Source: Aquiflexum sp041751335
GTDB lineage: Bacteria; Bacteroidota; Bacteroidia; Cytophagales; Cyclobacteriaceae
Assembly (NCBI RefSeq): GCF_041751335.1
Contig: NZ_JBGSXS010000155.1
Location: 1-64,000 of the forward strand
Direction of reading: 5' to 3'
DNA length: 64,000 nucleotides
The notes under the pieces are model-generated. The model did not search any database. It had not been told where the DNA came from and saw only the letters and a list, made by a program, of their open reading frames with translations. How positions within the stretch are numbered: the first letter of the stretch is position 1; each line of letters opens with the position of its first letter. Of this stretch, positions 60,764-64,000 are shown piece after piece. The position numbers were made by a program, and so were the translations under genes.

Positions 60764-63700
60764 ATGAAAGTATCAGCAGAACAGCCATTTGAGATTATCT
60801 ATTCTTTATTCAGCCATGAATTCTTGGGATTGCTTTTTGAGTCCTTTGTGGTGCAGTTGGATGAAAAGGGAAGGCTGTCCTATGCCCATCAAAATATTTC
60901 TCATGTCAACGCCCCTGAATTCTCCTCTGGACTGGATGAGACCGATTTTCAACTGATTCGCTGGATGGATGAAATGCAGCAAGAGTCTGTGGTCAAACGG
61001 TTCAATATCAAAAAACTCAAACCTAAGGAATACCTCAGGAAAATCTATGACGAAAATACAGGAAACAAAGAATTCCAACAGTTAATAGAATTGAAACTGG
61101 AGACTCTGCGCGCAAAGATCCTGGATAAAATGAGTGGAAAGCGGTTTTTTGAAATGGGAAATGATGGAAACCCTATTTGGAGGGAAATTGAAATCATGCC
61201 TGAAAAAGCTTCCGTCCTATTTCATTTCAGAAGAAATGAAGACAATACCCATTATTTCCCTACCATTAAATATCAGGGAGAACGCTTAGAATGGCAGTAC
61301 AGAAACGGTTTTTTGATCTGCCACGAACCTGCATGGCTTGTTGTGAATTATCAATTGTACAGTTTTGAAAAAGGAGTCGATGGGAAGAAGCTTAAGCCAT
61401 TTTTGAGCAAAAAATTCATTGTTATACCACGGAAAGTTGAAAAACAGTACTACGAAAAATTTGTGACCCAATTGGTATCTTCGTTTGATGTTTATGCCAA
61501 AGGCTTTGATATCAAAGTGGAAAGATCGAAACCAAATCCAGTACTTAGCCTCAGTGACCTGCCCTCAAATCCCAAAGAAGATCTTTTTGGTAATAACCTT
61601 GAAAATGAAGAGGAAGAAGATAAAATCGTATTCGATCTTCAGTTCCAATACGGGGAATATGCTTTTAGGGCGGAGGAGAAAACAAATAATAATGTAGAGC
61701 TTGAACAACTTGGAGACGATTATATTTTTCACAAAGTAATTCGTGACCTTGAAAAGGAAAAATCTTATGGAGATTACCTAAAGGAATTGGGATTACCTGT
61801 AAAAACTTCTAGGTATTCTTTAGCTAAATCCAAAGCTTTTGGTTGGATCAATACCCATAAAGAATCACTCGAAAACATGGGTATCCGAATACAACAGGGT
61901 ACCAATATGAAAGGCAAACGATATTTTATCGGTCGTGCACATATATCGGTGGATGTTAAGGAAAACATTGACTGGTTTGATGTAAATGCAATCATTCAGT
62001 TTGGACCTTTTAAGATCCCTTTCCAAAAAATCAGAAAAATGTTGCTTTTGGGCAAAACAGAATTTGAATTGCCCAACGGTGAAATCGCTGTAATCCCGGA
62101 TTCCTGGTTTGTAAATTACTCTGAGATTTTTGCCTTTTTGGAAGATCAGGAAAAAGAAAATGAAGAACATGCCTTAGTACTTAAAAAGCACCATATTGCA
62201 TTGGCCCAAGAACTTCAAAGCGGTAATTTGGTCCAACTGACGCTTAGCAGAAAACTGGAAAAGCTAAGAGATTTTTCAAGTATTGAAGATTATGAACTAC
62301 CAGTTACCTTTAAAGGAACCCTTCGCCCTTACCAAAAAGCAGGTTATAATTGGTTGAGATTTTTAAGTGAGTATCGTTTTGGCGGCTGTCTCGCTGATGA
62401 TATGGGATTGGGGAAAACCGTTCAGACCTTGGCGCTTTTGGCCCATGAAAAAGAGACAAATCCGGATGCCACCTCACTTTTGGTCATGCCCACTTCCCTT
62501 ATTTATAACTGGGAACTAGAGGCCAAAAAATTCACTCCAAAACTTAAAATCCTGACCTACACAGGCACACAAAGAGTTAAAGATAATTCACAGTTTGCGA
62601 AATACGATCTTGTTTTGAGTTCTTATGGGATAACCAGAATGGATGTGGATATCTTAAAAGATTTTTATTTCAATTACATCATTTTGGATGAATCTCAGGC
62701 CATCAAAAACCCGGGAAGTATCATTGCAAAAGCCGTGAATGAGCTCAATTGCCGTCATCGCTTGATTTTGACAGGAACTCCTGTTGAAAATGGCACCATG
62801 GATTTGTGGTCACAGATGAATTTCATTAACCGGGGATTGTTGGGTAATCAGAACATGTTTAAAAAACAGTTTTTGCTGCCAATAGAAAAAAAGAATGACA
62901 TGGACAAAGCCATTAAGCTGAATGCCATGATCAAACCTTTTATTCTAAGAAGATTAAAATCCCAAGTGGCAACTGATCTTCCTGAAAAAGTCGTCAATAT
63001 CAAATACTCAACCATGACCTCAGCGCAAGAAAAAGCTTATGAGGAGGTCAAAGGTTATTATCGTGAAAAAATAGTTACAGAGTTTGGTGTACCAGGGATG
63101 AAAAATCAGCAGTTTATGCTGTTAAGAGGCCTTACCCAGTTGCGACAGATAGCCAATCATCCCAAGTTGACTGATAAGGAATATAAAGGAGATTCCGGTA
63201 AGTTGGAGGATGTTATCCACATGTTGCACGCCACTGCAAGTGAAGGTCACAAGGTATTGGTCTTCAGTCAATTTGTTCGGCATTTGGCCATTGTCAAAGA
63301 TTATCTTGACCAGGAAAACATGCAATATGCCTATCTTGACGGAACCACCAAAGACAGACAAAAACAGGTTACCATTTTTCAGGAAAATGAAGATGTGAAA
63401 ATTTTCTTAATTTCTCTCAAGGCGGGGGGAGTCGGATTAAACCTGACTAAAGCAGAATATGTCTTTTTGTTGGACCCATGGTGGAACCCTGCCGTGGAAG
63501 CCCAAGCGATTGACAGGGCCCACCGTATCGGTCAGGAAAATAAAGTCATCATTTATAAATTCATCACCAAGGATACCGTTGAAGAAAAAATCATGGCACT
63601 TCAGCAAAGAAAAATGGCTTTGGCCGGAGAACTTATCAGTACGGAAGAAAGCTTTATGAAGACCTTGGACAAAGAAGACATTGAAGCATTGTTAACCTAA
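60764..63700 (+). CDS. SNF2/Rad54-family DEAD-box ATPase (helicase-like)
   Basis: A 978-residue Swi2/Snf2 ATPase. Residues 1-500 are an N-terminal extension of beta-rich repeats, with acidic stretch NLENEEEEDK near residue 285. The motor starts at LRPYQKAGYNWLRFL: motif I GLGKTVQTLALL, Ia VMPTSLIYNWE, II ILDESQAIKN (DESQ), III ILTGTPVENG, IV KVLVFSQFV, V KAGGVGLNLTKAEYV, VI QAIDRAHRIGQ. Such proteins translocate on duplex DNA and remodel DNA-protein or polymerase complexes. Normal in Bacteroidota genomes. It lies 12 nt before purU. Confidence 0.9.
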   Translation: MKVSAEQPFEIIYSLFSHEFLGLLFESFVVQLDEKGRLSYAHQNISHVNAPEFSSGLDETDFQLIRWMDEMQQESVVKRFNIKKLKPKEYLRKIYDENTGNKEFQQLIELKLETLRAKILDKMSGKRFFEMGNDGNPIWREIEIMPEKASVLFHFRRNEDNTHYFPTIKYQGERLEWQYRNGFLICHEPAWLVVNYQLYSFEKGVDGKKLKPFLSKKFIVIPRKVEKQYYEKFVTQLVSSFDVYAKGFDIKVERSKPNPVLSLSDLPSNPKEDLFGNNLENEEEEDKIVFDLQFQYGEYAFRAEEKTNNNVELEQLGDDYIFHKVIRDLEKEKSYGDYLKELGLPVKTSRYSLAKSKAFGWINTHKESLENMGIRIQQGTNMKGKRYFIGRAHISVDVKENIDWFDVNAIIQFGPFKIPFQKIRKMLLLGKTEFELPNGEIAVIPDSWFVNYSEIFAFLEDQEKENEEHALVLKKHHIALAQELQSGNLVQLTLSRKLEKLRDFSSIEDYELPVTFKGTLRPYQKAGYNWLRFLSEYRFGGCLADDMGLGKTVQTLALLAHEKETNPDATSLLVMPTSLIYNWELEAKKFTPKLKILTYTGTQRVKDNSQFAKYDLVLSSYGITRMDVDILKDFYFNYIILDESQAIKNPGSIIAKAVNELNCRHRLILTGTPVENGTMDLWSQMNFINRGLLGNQNMFKKQFLLPIEKKNDMDKAIKLNAMIKPFILRRLKSQVATDLPEKVVNIKYSTMTSAQEKAYEEVKGYYREKIVTEFGVPGMKNQQFMLLRGLTQLRQIANHPKLTDKEYKGDSGKLEDVIHMLHATASEGHKVLVFSQFVRHLAIVKDYLDQENMQYAYLDGTTKDRQKQVTIFQENEDVKIFLISLKAGGVGLNLTKAEYVFLLDPWWNPAVEAQAIDRAHRIGQENKVIIYKFITKDTVEEKIMALQQRKMALAGELISTEESFMKTLDKEDIEALLT

Positions 63701-63712
63701 TATTTTTAAAAA

Positions 63713-64000
63713 ATGAAAAAAGCAATTTTGATGATCCGTTGCAAGGATCAAAAAGGTATTGTGGCAGCTGTATCGGAATTCTTATTTTCTTATCATGGCA
63801 ATATTTTGGAAATTGACCAGCACGTTGATGAGGAAATTGGGATGTTTTTTATGAGGGCTGCCTGGGAACTTGAAAGCTTTGCGCTTAAGAAGGAAGAAAT
63901 AGAACCCATTTTTGAAGCCAAGGTGGCTAAAATCTTTGAAATGGAATTCGAACTTTATTTCAATTTCAGAAAACCAAGAATGGCGATCATGGTTTCCAAG
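63713..64000 (+). CDS. purU: Formyltetrahydrofolate deformylase (5' part)
   Basis: Ninety-six codons are visible; the gene runs off the right edge. KKAILMIRCKDQKGIVAAVSEF is the N-terminal ACT domain, with GNILEIDQHVDEE and FFMRAAWELE matching PurU (MRIVFMD.-type) exactly in layout. The start of the formyltransferase domain (FRKPRMAIMVSK) closes the window. PurU hydrolyses 10-formyl-THF to formate and THF for purine synthesis. ATG 63713 follows the SNF2 stop by 12 nt, so the two may be co-transcribed. Confidence 0.88.
   Translation, partial: MKKAILMIRCKDQKGIVAAVSEFLFSYHGNILEIDQHVDEEIGMFFMRAAWELESFALKKEEIEPIFEAKVAKIFEMEFELYFNFRKPRMAIMVSK

Overview
The window looks like a chromosomal segment of a member of the Bacteroidota, most likely a Cytophagales/Cyclobacteriaceae-type marine or freshwater heterotroph. 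This is an inference from content: AT-rich intergenic DNA, several matches to the Bacteroidota promoter consensus (TTTG, about 19 nt, TAnnTTTG; one exact copy at 35304-35334), and families typical of the phylum (DUF4221 lipoprotein, DUF6787, secreted S10 and M14 peptidases, antitoxins paired with PIN toxins, REP-like palindromes). No rRNA, tRNA, CRISPR array, intact transposase or prophage was seen.

Layout. 0-9.8 kb: the end of a PhoH-like gene, a DUF819 permease, an orphan antitoxin remnant, a composite palindromic repeat, a PLP decarboxylase, then two minus-strand operons. One is TPR protein, phosphosulfolactate synthase, DUF368 and AroE. The other is RfbC, a CpsB/YwqE-like phosphatase and an SDR epimerase (cell-surface sugar functions). 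9.9-14.5 kb: HflX, an rRNA cytosine methyltransferase, a CHAD protein and an outer-membrane-like protein. 14.7-20.6 kb: a compact three-gene operon with its own promoter: an unrecognised 360-aa protein, a CHAT caspase-like protease with a C-terminal zinc ribbon, and a 1081-aa TPR protein built largely from eight tandem 67-residue units. This is the best candidate for an undescribed system, probably a protease-based defence or signalling module.

20.7-40.6 kb is mostly housekeeping: MazG, GlmM, a cysteine desulfurase, two lipoproteins, an ABC exporter, an M14 peptidase, an AAA ATPase preceded by a striking 59-bp inverted repeat, aspartokinase, RibH, a YfgM-like protein, PdhA, RecF, DoxX, a thioredoxin-like protein and an RNA ligase. 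40.6-46 kb: a toxin-antitoxin locus with a truncated PIN toxin, an S10 peptidase, and an aldo-keto reductase/RidA fusion in operon with an amino-acid permease. 46-51.8 kb: a large SF1 helicase with a ParE-like N-terminus and ankyrin repeats, followed by a decaying stretch with a P-type ATPase tail, a frameshifted gene, the tail of a type II restriction-modification gene, and REP-like palindromes. 52.4-60.5 kb: NADP-isocitrate dehydrogenase, then a DabA-DabB-SulP operon predicted to take up inorganic carbon, preceded by a small secreted protein. 60.7 kb to the end: an SNF2 helicase and the start of purU.

Start codons were moved where a promoter element overlaps the longest frame or where family N-termini argue for an internal start. 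All functional calls come from reading motifs; no database search was possible.
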